DNA of 64,000 nt, taken from contig JAMWFC010000005.1 of the NCBI GenBank assembly GCA_027475525.1, forward strand, positions 1,732,803 through 1,796,802, read 5' to 3'. The position numbers and the translations under genes were made by a program. Shown in pieces: positions 33,466 through 45,164 of this stretch. The notes beneath the pieces are model-generated. The model worked only from the letters and a program-made list of their open reading frames with translations. It was not told the origin of the DNA and made no database searches. Positions within the stretch are counted from its first letter, which is position 1; each line of letters begins with the position of its first letter. The DNA comes from Macrolepiota albuminosa. Taxonomy: Eukaryota; Basidiomycota; Agaricomycetes; Agaricales; Agaricaceae.

Positions 33466-33964
33466 TGTAAGGGCGACCTCTAGAGGCTGTGGCTCAGTCA
33501 CACAGCTGGCAGAGGGAGATCCAAAGTGTATTAGAATATATACTGACAATATCAAGGTAGCTACTCACCTGGCAGAGGGAGATCCAAAGAGAACAAGTCT
33601 AGGGATTCCCTATGCCAGATTGGACGCTTCTGGGGCCTCTGAAGCATGGGAAACAACTGTACAGTACAACAAAACCTTAAAAACTCGAAAATTGCCTACA
33701 CAAACACTTGTACAAATAAGGGGCAAACTCTGGCAAACTCTGGCTTATATAAGTGGTCTGGAAGCGGTGCTGAGTGGGCCCACACTTGTCTGAATGGTGG
33801 CTAAAGAACCAGAGCATCTCAAGGGCTGAGAGTAGTACTAACAGATAGTGTTGAAAGAATAGAAACAGTGAAATGAAATAATGTCAGAAGAAATAAGAGA
33901 ATGAATGGAAGGAGAGTGAAGAGATAAGGAGTGAGAAAAGGAAGAAATGAGGAGTCCCCTGACA
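33466..33964 (-). mobile_element. Solo LTR (499-bp family), TSD GTCCT
   Basis: 499 bp, TGTAAGGGCGAC ... CCCCTGACA, flanked by GTCCT at 33461-33465 and 33965-33969. Reverse orientation to 956-1466 and 40821-41319. Inserted in Gypsy I between RNase H and integrase. Confidence 0.95.
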
Positions 33965-34032
33965 GTCCTCCCAACCAGGTATATTATTGATCTTGTCTGG
34001 ATACTCATAGTTCATAGACTTGGGTTCATCCA

Positions 34033-36129
34033 TTAACTCAGGATCAGCTGGTGGGTACTCCTCATCTGCTTAGGCCGCCTTGACAAACCATCTACACTGA
34101 ATGTTTTGCCTGGTACATGCCTTAAGGTAAAGTGGTAGAGTAGGATATTCTCAATCCATCTCATGATAGTGGCATTGGGTCCTACTCCTGGATTCCCTAG
34201 CATCCCCTTAAGGTACTTGGCATCTGTCTCTATCACTAGTTTTCTGCAACCAACTAGCCAATACTTGTTGACTAGCAGAGATCTCATGAGACCATACAGC
34301 TCTCTTTTTGGTTGAGAAAATCTAGCTTCTCTCTCATTCAGGGTGATAGATCCTAACTTGGCACAAGTGCGCATTTTAGGATTGTCTGGGTCTTCTTGGA
34401 AGATTCCAAAACCTACTGCCATCCAGGATGTATCCACTGACAGAACTACTGCACCTCCTGACTCATAGTCAATTGGAAGATTCCAAAACCTACTGCCATC
34501 CAGGATGTATCCACTGACAGAACTACTGCACCTCCTGACTCATAGTCAAGGGGTTTTAAAGGAGCACTTTCTGCTAGCAACTTTTTCATTTGTGCCATTG
34601 CAGACCACTGTTCTTCTCCCCAAGTGAAAGGTACCTCATTCTGAGTAAGTTTATTGATAGGTGCTGCTACCTTGGCATAGTCCTTGATAAAGGATCTAAA
34701 GGTACCACAGGTCCCTAAAAATGACCTTACTTCATGTTTATCCCTGCAGTCACCCCATCCCATCACTATGGCAAATCTCTTGGTTTCTGGCTTCTGCCCT
34801 TCATAAGAGCATCTATGGCCAACAACCACAATCTCATCTGCACATACTACTGACTTCTTTCCAGAGAAAGTTCCCCCTGCATACTTGGTTCTTTGTAACA
34901 CTCTGTTAACATTGAGCAGGTGTTCCCATACAAATCTCCTAATGCCTGGATTCTCTGGTACAACCACCATTTGGCAACTCATATCTATGAGGTGGCCCTC
35001 TGACTGGTACATCATCAATGTATGGCCAAGTTACATGTGGTATCTCATCCTTCAAGATGAATGTAATATCATCATGGAAGATAGGCACTGAATTTGTCCA
35101 TCCCATTGGTAAGGTAACCAACCTCAGAGCACCAAATGGTGTCTGGAATGTAGTATAATCTCTAGAGCGCACATCTAGTACTCTCTCATCATATCCTACA
35201 TACAAGTCAAAGATTCCTCCACAAGCCCTGCCTGAGAAGTGACTAGCTAACTCTTCAGTTGCTGGTGGCAACCCAGAGTGTGCTATAGTTACTTTGTTCA
35301 AAGGCTCCAAGCTATGGACTATTCTCAAGCTCTCACCATCCTTCTTTAATACTGTAAACCATTGGGAGCAATATGAGGAGTTAGAGGGTTCATAGACCCC
35401 TGCCTCAATCTTCTGCTTTATCATTTTGCAGATTCTATCCCTAAGACCTGGTGCAATAGGAATGTTCTTCAACACCCATGGGGTGTGAGGTATTACTGGC
35501 ATGATTACTGGAGGGAAGAATTCCTCCTTCAGCCTTCCTCTTTGAGAATCATCCCATGCAAAAGCCTGGTTTTGTAGCATCATAAGGTGATGTACTGCTT
35601 TCATCTCCTCTGGCCAAAGAAAACCATCACCATGGGCTTGGTCAATGACTTCTTTGCACTCAGCTGTGTATCTCCCTGTGGGTTTGAACTCTGGTGGGTT
35701 GGGATCCAACTGAGGCATGTCTGCCAGTGGGTCTCCAGTAATGCACCTCTCAATTCTAAACTCCTCAGGTGAGGTACCTAGTACAGGCTTAACTTTTCTA
35801 GCCACAGGTTTGTATTTCTTAGAAAATACTTGGGCAGTCTCCCCCACACCTGCTTTTGACTCTAAGTTTTCCTCTTGTACTAGCAGCTCCTCAAGACTGT
35901 CAGGTATTTGAGCTAAATGCCCATTCAAATATGCTGACAATGTCTTCTGCTCCTTCTCTTCACACTCCTTGCTTGCTGTAAAAGCATGCAAGTACACATC
36001 TCTCAACTCTTCCTGACTGAATTTACTATGTTCCATAGAATATCCAGTCACCACAATCTCCCCTTCCTGAGTCTCAGCAAGACTTATTGCAATCTCTCCC
36101 TGGTCTGTAACCAGTTCCTCGAGACTCAA
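34033..36129 (-). pseudogene. Gypsy I reverse transcriptase and RNase H
   Basis: RT in 36129-34939: WFTVLKKDGESLRIVHSLEP, GGIFDLYVGYDERVLD, TTFQTPFGALRLVTLPMGWT and the YIDD box (WPYIDDVPVRGP). A frame slip near 34965 leads to 35018-34446 with VVLSVDTSWMAVGFGIFQ (RNase H first Asp). The 77-bp duplication 34396-34549 splits the rest (34437-34033: RELYGLMRSL, VIETDAKYLKGML, HVPGKTFSVDGLSRR). Removing one copy puts the two RNase H pieces in one frame. Its start overlaps the protease stop by 4 nt. Confidence 0.88.
34396..34549. repeat. Perfect 77-bp tandem duplication (assembly join 5)
   Basis: 34396-34472 equals 34473-34549; interrupts the Gypsy I RNase H frame. Confidence 0.97.
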
Positions 36130-37151
36130 AATTTTGCTTCACTCTCCCTAGCAGCCCCTGCTTTTGGCATTTTGCCTCTTTCAATAGTAGGCAGGGCAGT
36201 TCGACGACCTGTATTAGGGTCTCGAATGGTGATGATGGCACTGCCATCTTGCAAGTTTTGAATGTTGCTCTCTGTCAAGGTGTCAAATGGACGACCCAAT
36301 AAGACAGTATAAGCAGGACTTTCAAAAATGTGCACTTGTAGATAGATAGTGAACCCTTCAGCAAAAGTGAATGGCACATTACGTGCTAAACCAACAGATT
36401 CATTCACTTGCTGATTGGCACTCTCCATCCTCAGCCTAATGTCTGGATCCCAGGTCAATCCTAGATTGAGAGCCTCTCTTAAAGCTATGCAGACTATTTG
36501 AGACCCACTATCTAAGATTGCCTCTGCTCTTCCCTTTTGATTGACAACTGGGTTGAGAGATCTCAGAACTTGCAATTCCCTAGCTACATACACCACTACT
36601 GGCTTTTCTCCTGTTGGGATATTTTCCAAGTAAGTGGCAACACAGTCTTGGTGCACTACTGCACCAGTAGGCAAACCAGATTGTGTTCCATCTGCAATGA
36701 AGTAGGTGGCCATAGGTAGATCATTAACATCTACCTTGTCAGGCTCTTTCTCCACTGCTGTCAGATGTTGAGCAGCTGTCCTAGGAATATTGGGTTCCTT
36801 AGGCCTGGGAGGCTTTGGTACCAACTTTTGTACCATGACCTCCCTCAAACCAGGTGCCACATCCAGAAGTTCTCTGGTGGTTAGTGGCACTGGTACCTCC
36901 CACAGCTTCTCAACCATCTTCTCCAACTCCTTCCTAGTTCCCTGAATGGAACTCCTACCAGTGTCCTGCACTGGTACCTCCTGCCTCTCATTCAAAGCTG
37001 GCACCTTTTCAAAAGGTAAGTCCAACTTGGGTGCCACTTTGGGTGGAATCCTCAAAGTTAGCTTTTCTTTCCAGGAATTTTGTGGCTGTCTCTCTGTCAA
37101 TGTGGGTATTCCTGGTGGAGCTTCCCCCATTTTCTTCATTGAGCTCCTCAA
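36126..37151 (-). CDS. Gypsy I protease-containing ORF
   Basis: 341 residues, Pro-rich N-terminus, then a retropepsin domain near the middle: AEAILDSGSQIVCI (active-site DSG) and later SPAYTVLLGRPF (the hydrophobic-LLGRPF flap-partner motif). Overlaps gag by 4 nt upstream and RT by 4 nt downstream (ATGA-type), so the pol parts may be made by reinitiation or frameshift. Separate PR and RT frames are unusual for Gypsy but could also reflect decay. Confidence 0.8.
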   Translation of the reverse strand: MRSSMKKMGEAPPGIPTLTERQPQNSWKEKLTLRIPPKVAPKLDLPFEKVPALNERQEVPVQDTGRSSIQGTRKELEKMVEKLWEVPVPLTTRELLDVAPGLREVMVQKLVPKPPRPKEPNIPRTAAQHLTAVEKEPDKVDVNDLPMATYFIADGTQSGLPTGAVVHQDCVATYLENIPTGEKPVVVYVARELQVLRSLNPVVNQKGRAEAILDSGSQIVCIALREALNLGLTWDPDIRLRMESANQQVNESVGLARNVPFTFAEGFTIYLQVHIFESPAYTVLLGRPFDTLTESNIQNLQDGSAIITIRDPNTGRRTALPTIERGKMPKAGAARESEAKF

Positions 37152-38440
37152 AAATCCTTGGACCCTCCTTGTTGTCCTTCACCAGGACTAGGAGTATGCC
37201 TGGTGTTGACTAAGACTGACATGACTTCTGTCAGTCTTTGAAAGCCTTTTTCCAGTTCCCCTAGCCTGTCTGCCTCTCCATGCTGGATGTGCTCCAACAT
37301 GTCATCCCTAATATCTCTTACAGCATTTGTGTAAGTAGAGTAGGTTGGGATGTCCTGAGCTTCCTCAGCCCATCCAAAGTATAACCCTACTTGAGAGTCA
37401 TGTAACTTCATCACCCTATCATGTGGTGATATACTAGATGGCTCTCTGGGTAGAGGTGCTCTGTTGGGCATTCTAGTCCTCCCATCTACTAGGATCACCC
37501 ATCCCTTTTGTACATCTGATTTCACCTGCTCACATTCTGCTATACGATGACCAGTTCCCCAGCAGTAGAAGCAGTATGTGCTTCCTCCAGGGGTAGGCAT
37601 CATTGCCTGAGCAGACCTCTCTGTTGGCCCTCCATGGTGGCTTTTGGTAGTTAGGAAGGCATTCCTCATGTCCAGTTGGCTAGTTTGCAGAGCCTGCATA
37701 GCACTTTGGATGCTGCCAACCTGTTTCCCAATAGTGACCATGGAGTCCTGCAGATGAGCCATCCTCTCCTCTGCCTCCTCATTCTTCACCACTATTCCAC
37801 CTATCTCTTTGTTGGTGGTCTCTCCTCTAACCTTCCAGATAGTTGTACCATCTATTAAGGCTGTCACCACTGCTATCACTTCAGACAAGTCATACTTGCT
37901 GTCTTTGTGACGATTACGAGCAGGATCCCTGTAATGGCCATGTTTGTGGATGAGTCTCTCCTCCACTAACTCTGCCAGGGTGGGTGTAAAACACCCCATA
38001 AACTTATCTACCAATACCCCGTTTCCTACAACACTATCCAGCTTTTTGGCTCCAGCCCTGAATTTCCTGATTAAGGAGTGTAGCTCAGGGGCATCGCCTC
38101 TGCTTAGCCTGGCATGCTCCTTACAGATCCAATCCAGGTTTGCCATACTCCCTGCATCGTCCATAGCTTCAGGGTATGATTCCTTAACCTCCCTTATAAA
38201 GGTGGCCCAAGGATATCTATCCTCAAAACTATTGAACCCTCTCCATTCCTGCTCAGTCTCTGCATCCACATATTCTAATAACCTCTTCTTCTTTTCTCCA
38301 TCCTCCACAATGCCTGCATGATTGAATAGAGACTGCATTCTCTGCAGAAACCTGTGAACCTCAGCAGGCTCACTGCTTCTGAACTTGGGTGCATCTCTAC
38401 TTTCAGGCAATGGCATTTTGTATCGCATGGGTTGCTCCAT
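37148..38440 (-). CDS. Gypsy I gag
   Basis: From ATG 38440 (MEQPMRYKMPLPES) about 430 residues. Retrotransposon-gag-like helical core (RFLQRMQSLFNHAGI, YVDAETEQEWRGFNSF, LHSLIRKFRAGAKKLDSVVG) and a CCHC knuckle CFYCWGTGHRIAEC near residue 310, followed by a coiled C-terminal region. The frame stays open upstream past a TGA at 38522-38524 into the assembly duplication, so the original gag was probably longer at its N-terminus. Confidence 0.85.
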   Translation of the reverse strand: MEQPMRYKMPLPESRDAPKFRSSEPAEVHRFLQRMQSLFNHAGIVEDGEKKKRLLEYVDAETEQEWRGFNSFEDRYPWATFIREVKESYPEAMDDAGSMANLDWICKEHARLSRGDAPELHSLIRKFRAGAKKLDSVVGNGVLVDKFMGCFTPTLAELVEERLIHKHGHYRDPARNRHKDSKYDLSEVIAVVTALIDGTTIWKVRGETTNKEIGGIVVKNEEAEERMAHLQDSMVTIGKQVGSIQSAMQALQTSQLDMRNAFLTTKSHHGGPTERSAQAMMPTPGGSTYCFYCWGTGHRIAECEQVKSDVQKGWVILVDGRTRMPNRAPLPREPSSISPHDRVMKLHDSQVGLYFGWAEEAQDIPTYSTYTNAVRDIRDDMLEHIQHGEADRLGELEKGFQRLTEVMSVLVNTRHTPSPGEGQQGGSKDF

Positions 38441-38682
38441 AATGCTGGTCAACTTAGTTGGCTCAGGCAATGAAGACTTAGGTGTTTGTGGTGTAGGCGT
38501 GTACTTCTCAGTCCGAAGTTTTCATTTATGAAGTACAGCGTCTGGATCCAGGAGACTAGCAACTGTGCCCTTGGAGGATGCACGAGTTTCTCTTCTCCTG
38601 GGAGAAATAATGGTTTTTGCCCTTGGTGTAGTAACCTTAGGCGTGCTGGGCCAAGAACCTGGTGGTGCAAAACTAATGTTTC

Positions 38683-38836
38683 TTTTTGGGTGGTTGGACT
38701 CCAAATGGAGATCCAACAAAGTGTTTGATTGTGCAACAAAAGCCCCCTCGCAGTGGGCTTTTTTGGGTGGTTGGACTCCAAATGGAGATCCAACAAAGTG
38801 TTTGATTGTGCAACAAAAGCCCCCTCGCAGTGGGCT
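38683..38836. repeat. Perfect 77-bp tandem duplication (assembly join 6)
   Basis: 38683-38759 equals 38760-38836; lies between the Gypsy I primer site and gag. Confidence 0.97.
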
Positions 38837-38839
38837 CCA
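38822..38839 (-). other. Gypsy I primer-binding site
   Basis: Sense TGGAGCCCACTGCGAGGG begins two bases after the 5' LTR. The TGG start is what pairs with a tRNA CCA end; which tRNA was not identified. Confidence 0.6.
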
Positions 38840-38841
38840 GA

Positions 38842-39833
38842 TGATGCAAAATGGGTTATTTACTCTATGTAAAGTAGTCCAAAATAAAATTCAGACTAAA
38901 CTTTGTTATATTTCAATTCCCCAATTCCACAGAGTATGTGAGGCAAGTGTTGACATGCGTACGCACTTTGTAAAAGTGTTGATAATAATTTTAATTGATT
39001 TATTAAGAATGACTTAAAAGTGCACTCGAAATTGGGCCAAATAGTATTATTACTAACCCAAAGTAAATCTGGTTGCTTGTAGGCCTAAGACATCCACTCC
39101 CTGGGGACTCCGAGCCATGGCAAGTTGATTACTTGCCTGACTCCCCCAAATTACCACCCTTCTTATACCCATTCCCACTACGCACAGACCATTGCGTATC
39201 ACATGTGTTTTGTTGTCAGTTTGCGGCCTTGCCATGCCCAGTCAGTCAGTTATATTATTACCGAGTCTGGGCGCTCGTCTAATGGTTTTTCCGAGCCTTG
39301 GGGCCTTGCCATGCCCAGTCAGTCAGTTATATTATTACCGAGTCTGGGCGCTCGTCTAATGGTTTTTCCGAGCCTTGGTGTGCATGGTCCCTTTCTTTTT
39401 CCAGCTAAACTCTCCTCCGTGGTCCTGGTTACTCCCTGCTTCCTCCTCTTATCATCTTCCTGGAGCTCCTGTGTAGCAGAGTGCATTTCCTGCCTGTGGA
39501 CGTGTTTGAGCAAGGTCTTTTACTTGGGAGGGGGCTTGGAGTTGGCGCTGATAGTGATGTCAGCAAGATCTCGGAGTTTGTTCTGAGATCTCGTGCCAAA
39601 CACTGCCACTCAGCAGCTATCTCTTGTTGATTGGTTTCAAATTGCTTGGTTGCACATGCTGTAACCATGGTTTTGAGTTGTCTTTGTATACTGTTGGGTT
39701 TTTCGAGGTAAGGCCCAGCGTCTACAGTTTTCGATGCAATGCTTACAGTTTTCAGCATTTGTTTCAATTAAACGGGTATTTTTGGGAGCCTTTGATACGT
39801 GTCTGTCTGCCTCTATTGGAGGCAGGCATATCA
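38842..39833 (-). repeat. Gypsy I 5' LTR
   Basis: Sense TGATATGCCTGCC ... TTTTGCATCA; about 915 bp after removing the 77-bp duplication at 39225-39378. Carries the empty TA site (39048-39049) for the TIR element found in the 3' LTR. Confidence 0.9.
39225..39378. repeat. Perfect 77-bp tandem duplication (assembly join 7)
   Basis: 39225-39301 equals 39302-39378, inside the Gypsy I 5' LTR; absent from the matching 3' LTR segment near 29025. Confidence 0.97.
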
Positions 39834-40815
39834 ATAGAAAGCATCGCTGGATCATCTACCTATCGCTTTCATGGCCTCAAATGGGACCCCTCTTAATAAG
39901 TATTTCAGGGTGGCTCCAAATTAGCCTCTTTGGCTGCCTTGGATAGCACTCTTAGGAATTTTTTCTTGGTCAACGGCATGGACCTTCCTTTCTTATCCCT
40001 ATAAGCAAATAGGGGGCCATTCTCCAGAGGTTTGTTCACTTGGAGGTGCTTTCTTAGTGCTTTCTTGGGGTCTGAGGTATTTCCTTGAGTTGCCCAGGAG
40101 ACCGTCTCCTCATGTACTGCTGTCTTGGTTCTGGGCAAGAAGAACATAGTGGTTTGTAACCCTGCTTGATCTGTTGACTGGGACATGTTGCTTGGTTTAA
40201 CGTGGATTTGCGGGTTGAACAAAGATAACATCGGCATGGTGAACTTGCCAAGTCTGGCTGCTGAGTAGAAACATGTCGTTGCACATGCAAACATGGCTGC
40301 ATTCAGTGGGTCTAGTTGTGCTGTGTTCATTCCTAGGCTGTTGTGCACGGCTTGTAGAAAAGCTGGGGTACACAGGCATCTTTTCTTCTTTTTGGATGAT
40401 GGGGGAGCAATTCTGTCAGCAGCCTTTAGAAGTGTTTGTATGCACATGCCATCAAAATTCCACTTCACATTGTGAAGTAAATGCCAGGCTCTGATCCCGG
40501 CCAAGAAATTCTCGATAGCTGTTTTTGAGTATGATCCAGCTAATGCAGCTATGAACGCTTCCAGCACGTCCTGCATCACAGGCACCCAAGTGTTCTCTGG
40601 TACTTTCCGATAGTCACAGAACACGTGAAACAGCAATAACCCTGTTCCATAAGTCTCTTTTGTAGACTCTGCCCAGGCTCTGCTCATGACCTCAAAGACT
40701 CTCATAACATCTCCTTTGAAGATATTATGATGATTTGCTGTGGCTATGTTCCCATCATTTTTTTCTGGCATCCATAACCTCAGCCTTTCACATGCCATGA
40801 CATGTGGTCTTAGCA
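39834..40815 (-). pseudogene. Ngaro copy 2 tyrosine recombinase, main part
   Basis: Minus strand: RPHVMACERLRLWMP, STKETYGTGLLLFHVFCDYR, SKTAIENFLAGIRAWHLLH and YSAARLGKF with the first catalytic Arg kept, to LSKAAKEANLEPP. A deletion of about 28 bp relative to copy 1 then removes the H-x-x-R motif. The frame resumes as LLRGVPFEAMKAIGR, TGA (Trp in copy 1), SSDAFY, up to the Gypsy I insertion at 39834. The first residues lie right of the solo LTR at 41320-41554. The last lie at 20086-20268. Confidence 0.88.
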
Positions 40816-40820
40816 GGGAT

Positions 40821-41319
40821 TGTCAGGGAACTCCTCATTTCTTCCTTTTCTCACTCCTTATCTCTTCACTCTCCTTCCATTCATTCTCTTATTTCTTCTG
40901 ACATTATTTCATTTTACTGTTTCTATTCTTTTAACACTATCTGTCAGTACCACTCTCAGCCCCTGAGATGCTCTGGTTCTTTAGCCACCATTCAGACAAG
41001 TGTGGGCCCACTCAGCACCGCTTCCAGACCACTTATATAAGCCAGAGTTTGCCAGAGTTTGCCCCTTATTTGTACAAGTGTTTGTGTAGGCAATTTTCGA
41101 GTTTTTAAGGTTTTGTTGTACTGTACAGTTGTTTCCCATGCTTCAGAGGCCCCAGAAGCGTCCAACCTGGCATAGGGAATCCCTAGACTTGTTCTCTTTG
41201 GATCTCCCTCTGCCAGGTGAGTAGCTACCTTGATATTGTCAGTATATATTCTAATACACTTTGGATCTCCCTCTGCCAGCTGTGTGACTGAGCCACAGCC
41301 TCTAGAGGTCGCCCTTACA
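40821..41319 (+). mobile_element. Solo LTR (499-bp family), TSD GGGAT
   Basis: 499 bp, TGTCAGGGAACTCC ... GCCCTTACA, TATATAAG box inside; GGGAT at 40816-40820 and 41320-41324. Splits the Ngaro copy 2 recombinase between LQLVPSL and RPHVMACERL. Confidence 0.95.
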
Positions 41320-41528
41320 GGGATGGCACTAGCTGCAGGCCTTTTTGATATGGCATCGGCTTGTGTTTGGCTTTGACTGCACTCACTTCTGTCCTCAACT
41401 TTTGTTCAGAATTGCTTCCTCCAGAAGCCTGAGTAAGCCCACTACTCGTCACTTTGTTGCTCACTGACTTTGTCTTTAGACAGTTGTGTGGTCTTATTAA
41501 CTCCCTCACTTTGCTTAGCATCAGGTCC

Positions 41529-42119
41529 TCACTTTGGTTTGCCCTCAGATTCACTGTCTAAGAGTGATTTGTCATAATTAACGATGAACTTTCTGAGTTG
41601 CTCCAGGATTGGGATGGCTGGGAGTAAAAGATTTTCTGGTGGGTAATGTCCTCTGAAGGGGCCATTGGCCAGATTAGACTGGCTCAGTATGTACCTAGCA
41701 TATATTCTGATATCAAATTGTTCACACGTTTTGTGCACTTGTTTAAAGACCTTGTTGATTTGTCTATTGTGACTTCTTCCTGTCCACCAACCTTCCATGA
41801 CCCTGGTGTTGTCGCTGAACACCTTGACTTGATCTCCCTTCTTCCCAGACCTAGCAATGGAGGACACCAGCAGGTAGAACCCAACAGCTTTGGCCCAACC
41901 AATATCACATTGGTCTGAATTCCAGCCCAATCTGAGCTGCCATGCTCTCCACTGCGGTCCCACAGTGATCCCAATGCCAGTGGACAAGCTTGTGTCAGAG
42001 AAGGCTTGAATGTCCTGATAAGATTTTGGCTCTGAAATTGGTCTCACCATTGGCTGAGATAATATTTGCTTCCACCAATGCAGGTCTTTAGTGGTTCCTT
42101 TTGGTGGGGTATGAGGCAA
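41529..42119 (-). pseudogene. Ngaro copy 2 RNase H
   Basis: Minus-strand frame aligned to copy 1: TGIGITVGPQWRAWQLRLGW, VFSDNTRVMEGWWTGRSHNR and YILSQSNLANGPF (copy 1: SGSNPADGLSRG, so the Asp-Gly-Leu motif is damaged here). Continues into the recombinase start at 41554-41320 (KHKPMPYQKG). Confidence 0.85.
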
Positions 42120-42355
42120 GAAAGGATGGTTATGAAAGATCCCGATGAAGGCTTCTATTCTGGAGAGGTAAGCTCATCCTCTGAGAATAATATGATATGC
42201 ATGCAACAATTTTCCATATAGTTTTTGGACTTCTTCCAGGTTGTGAGTCCTGGATTTCTCCCAATTGGTAATGGCCTGGGAGTATTTTTCTCTTTTCTCT
42301 TTCAGGATGCTGACCTCTCTGCGCTCCAGGTCTCATTGAAAACCAATGTAGGATA

Positions 42356-43814
42356 TCATGCTTCTGAATAGCACGTCCTTGTCCTTCTCCCACAAAATCT
42401 CCAGCTCCTCAGACAAGGTGTTGATGTCTTGCATTGAGTATGTGTATGCACTGTCTTTGGCAGATCTGACTGCAGAGCTGAAATGGTCTCTGATGCGGGT
42501 TGACATATCTTTGTCATATTCTTCTGGACTGCCATCAAAGTCTGTCTTTCCATGATACCATACCCTCCTGCCTTTGTGAATTCTCTCTCTCTCCTGCTTA
42601 ATGTCTCTTTCCCACTCTTTTCATTGCTTGTTATAGTGCTGTACATATTCTGTTTTAACTTGGAAAAAGATGTGGTCATCCACTTATTTTGAGACTGGAC
42701 TGAGACCATGTGCTCACATGATCTGCATGCCCACATCTCCCACCATGCTATAGCAACCACACCCAGAACTGAGGCCAAAATAGTCCATGGTGTCAATGGC
42801 AAAAGCATCATTGTCTTGAAGCTTAATGACCAGCCCTGGCCATTGCAAAGGCATGATGGGTATGGTACGATATGCTTCTTTAACATCACGTATAGCAGCT
42901 TGTGACCCAGAAGGCAACTGTGTGATGAGAATGAAATGCTATTAAAGGTACCCCACATGCATGGAAAGCGCGTGGAGTTGATTGAGCTATTAACTGATTG
43001 AACATCATATGAAAGCAAGCTGTTGTGAGGAAACAATAAATCTTGGATGAGTCGGAATTTTCTGGATTTGTTGGGCTTTGAGATGATGTGCAAGGATGAT
43101 GTTTGGAATGGTCCAATCATGTGCTCAACCTGTCTCTTTGAGAAAGGGCCCAGGTAGCGACCTTTATCAAACTCTGCGTCAACCATGGCATCAAACTGTT
43201 CTGCAAACTCATGTGTTGAAATCTTGTTTTCTGGAGCAAAGGTACAATATATTTTCCCCACTTCCACATCAAAACTATATTCCAAACCATGCATCAGATT
43301 TGGAAACATGTCCCAAATGTGCGCTTTATGCAGCTCCTCCCTCCATGCTTCAGGCTTGTATGGTGCTACAAAGCTAAAGTGGTTGAGCAAGAGAGCATTT
43401 TTGAGCTCCATAATCTGCTTTTCCGCATCCAGAACACTCATGCTTGCTGTTGTGTGACATAATGCAGCAGCCTCTTGGTTTCTGCCAGTCGGTACAGAGC
43501 TTCTTTCCATTGGGATTGATGAGCCTCCCATTTTTGTTTCTTGCCACATAAGCCCTCTGCCCATTCCACAGATCTCTGGCTGAGCAGTGCCAGATATTGT
43601 GTATGTGTCAACCAAGGCATACTGTGCAAGCAGCATTGGTTGACTCTGCTGTGCCTGTGCCTGTGCAGGAGCAAAAATGCTCACTGTCACTCTGACCGCC
43701 TCTGTGCCTTGCACCTTTCGACAAGCATGATTCTCCTCCTTGGGTTGGAGACAGCAAGTGTTTTCTTTTCTTTTTACTAGAGCCAGCAACAGCTGTCATC
43801 TTGCTTTTCAGCAT
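42356..43814 (-). pseudogene. Ngaro copy 2 zinc finger and reverse transcriptase
   Basis: Finger region 43814-43438 (STNAACTVCLG, frame slips). RT in 43789-42356: FDKGRYLGPFSKRQVEHMIG, FRLIQDLLFPHN, then a slip near 42920 to the frame of 42917-42714 with GSQAAIRDVKEAYRTIPIMP and YFGLSSGCGCYSMVGDVG. Further breaks follow. Same gene order as copy 1. Confidence 0.82.
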
Positions 43815-44756
43815 GCTCAGGTCTGTTTAGCCATCATGGAGGCAAGTCACCAGGACCATGATCAGACCCAGACAAATAGTTTATGTGCCGTGAGAGTCAC
43901 CATTGCATCAGGTGCCCATGCATTGATAGGCTTCTACTCAGACTGAGTACATCAAGGGACATTATAGGCCAACCAACACTTGACACACTGGAGACTCTAG
44001 CAACTAGTTTATAAGGCGCTGGCAGCATCATATAGACCATAGTGCAGTCAAATTAATGATGGTGTTTGACTAAGGACAGTCAATTTTTTAGTTGGGGGGA
44101 GATGATAGGCTTCTACTCAGACTGAGCACATCAAGGGACATTATAGGCCAACTACACTTGACACACTGGAGACTCTAGCGACTAGTTTGGATACAGAGCA
44201 GCCCCAGCTCTGTCACTCTATTGCAGGACTTCTCTATTTACCCTAATTACCAGTTACCAGGCCTTCAGCACACTCTATTCATTTATTTCAAGAACAAAGG
44301 AGGCTCAGAATGTATAGCGCTAACACAACGGCAGGAGGGGGACTCTAATCAAACCCCAATTACTTCCAGAAGGAGTCAACAGTAGACACTGCCATTTAAC
44401 AAGGCACTTCAATCAGAAGTCTAAAAGAATCAATGACAGCAGCACAGGATATACTTAAACCCAACATCTGGATCTGTCAGGAACTGGTACAATGAGTAGC
44501 ACTGATATTAGCACTCACAGCGTCTGTCAAGGATTCTCTGACCATACCCCAGAACAGTCTGGCCAATCGGAATTATATTAAGAGTGAGCAGACCCTTATA
44601 TTTCTAAGTCAATTTAGAGTCACCGTGGATCGCCATGGGTCATAATGCCATTGGTCGCTATCATCCATGTGCAACAGGTTGCCATTGACAGGTCACCATT
44701 AGAGGGAACCACAAGGAGAGGTGCTAGGAGGTAGCGCTGCAGATGGACTTATCTTA

Positions 44757-44910
44757 GAAAACACAGTAGCGCATAGTATATAAGATAGCTACTTCACATG
44801 TACATAACAACAAATCATAACCTCTTGAGCACCGAAAACACAGTAGCGCATAGTATATAAGATAGCTACTTCACATGTACATAACAACAAATCATAACCT
44901 CTTGAGCACC
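44757..44910. repeat. Perfect 77-bp tandem duplication (assembly join 8)
   Basis: 44757-44833 equals 44834-44910. Confidence 0.97.
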
Positions 44911-45010
44911 CAGTTACACTTAGCATTCAAATTGCACTAGCTTTACCTGACTTCATCATTAAGTTGGGCGCTAGCCTCGTCTATCTCATCTTCATTGTTT
45001 ACAGTGCCAC

Positions 45011-45164
45011 CTACAGGCACATTATGTTGCGCTACTTGTCTTTTCTTCTATATCTTTGCTTAAACTATGATGCTTACCATCTGCTAGCTACAGGCACATT
45101 ATGTTGCGCTACTTGTCTTTTCTTCTATATCTTTGCTTAAACTATGATGCTTACCATCTGCTAG
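45011..45164. repeat. Perfect 77-bp tandem duplication (assembly join 9)
   Basis: 45011-45087 equals 45088-45164. Confidence 0.97.

Larger units (their letters stand above)
20269..39833 (-). mobile_element. Gypsy I LTR retrotransposon with nested insertions
   Basis: 5' LTR 38842-39833, primer site 38822-38839, gag, protease, RT, RNase H and integrase on minus, then an antisense gene (29840-31030, plus), polypurine tract 29568-29577 and 3' LTR (28843-29567 plus 20269-20476, split by the TIR element). ATAG flanks both outer ends (20265-20268, 39834-39837) as a 4-bp TSD inside the Ngaro copy 2 recombinase. Native length about 10.5 kb once insertions and assembly duplications are removed. LTR divergence of several percent and many frame breaks show an old copy. 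Confidence 0.88.
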
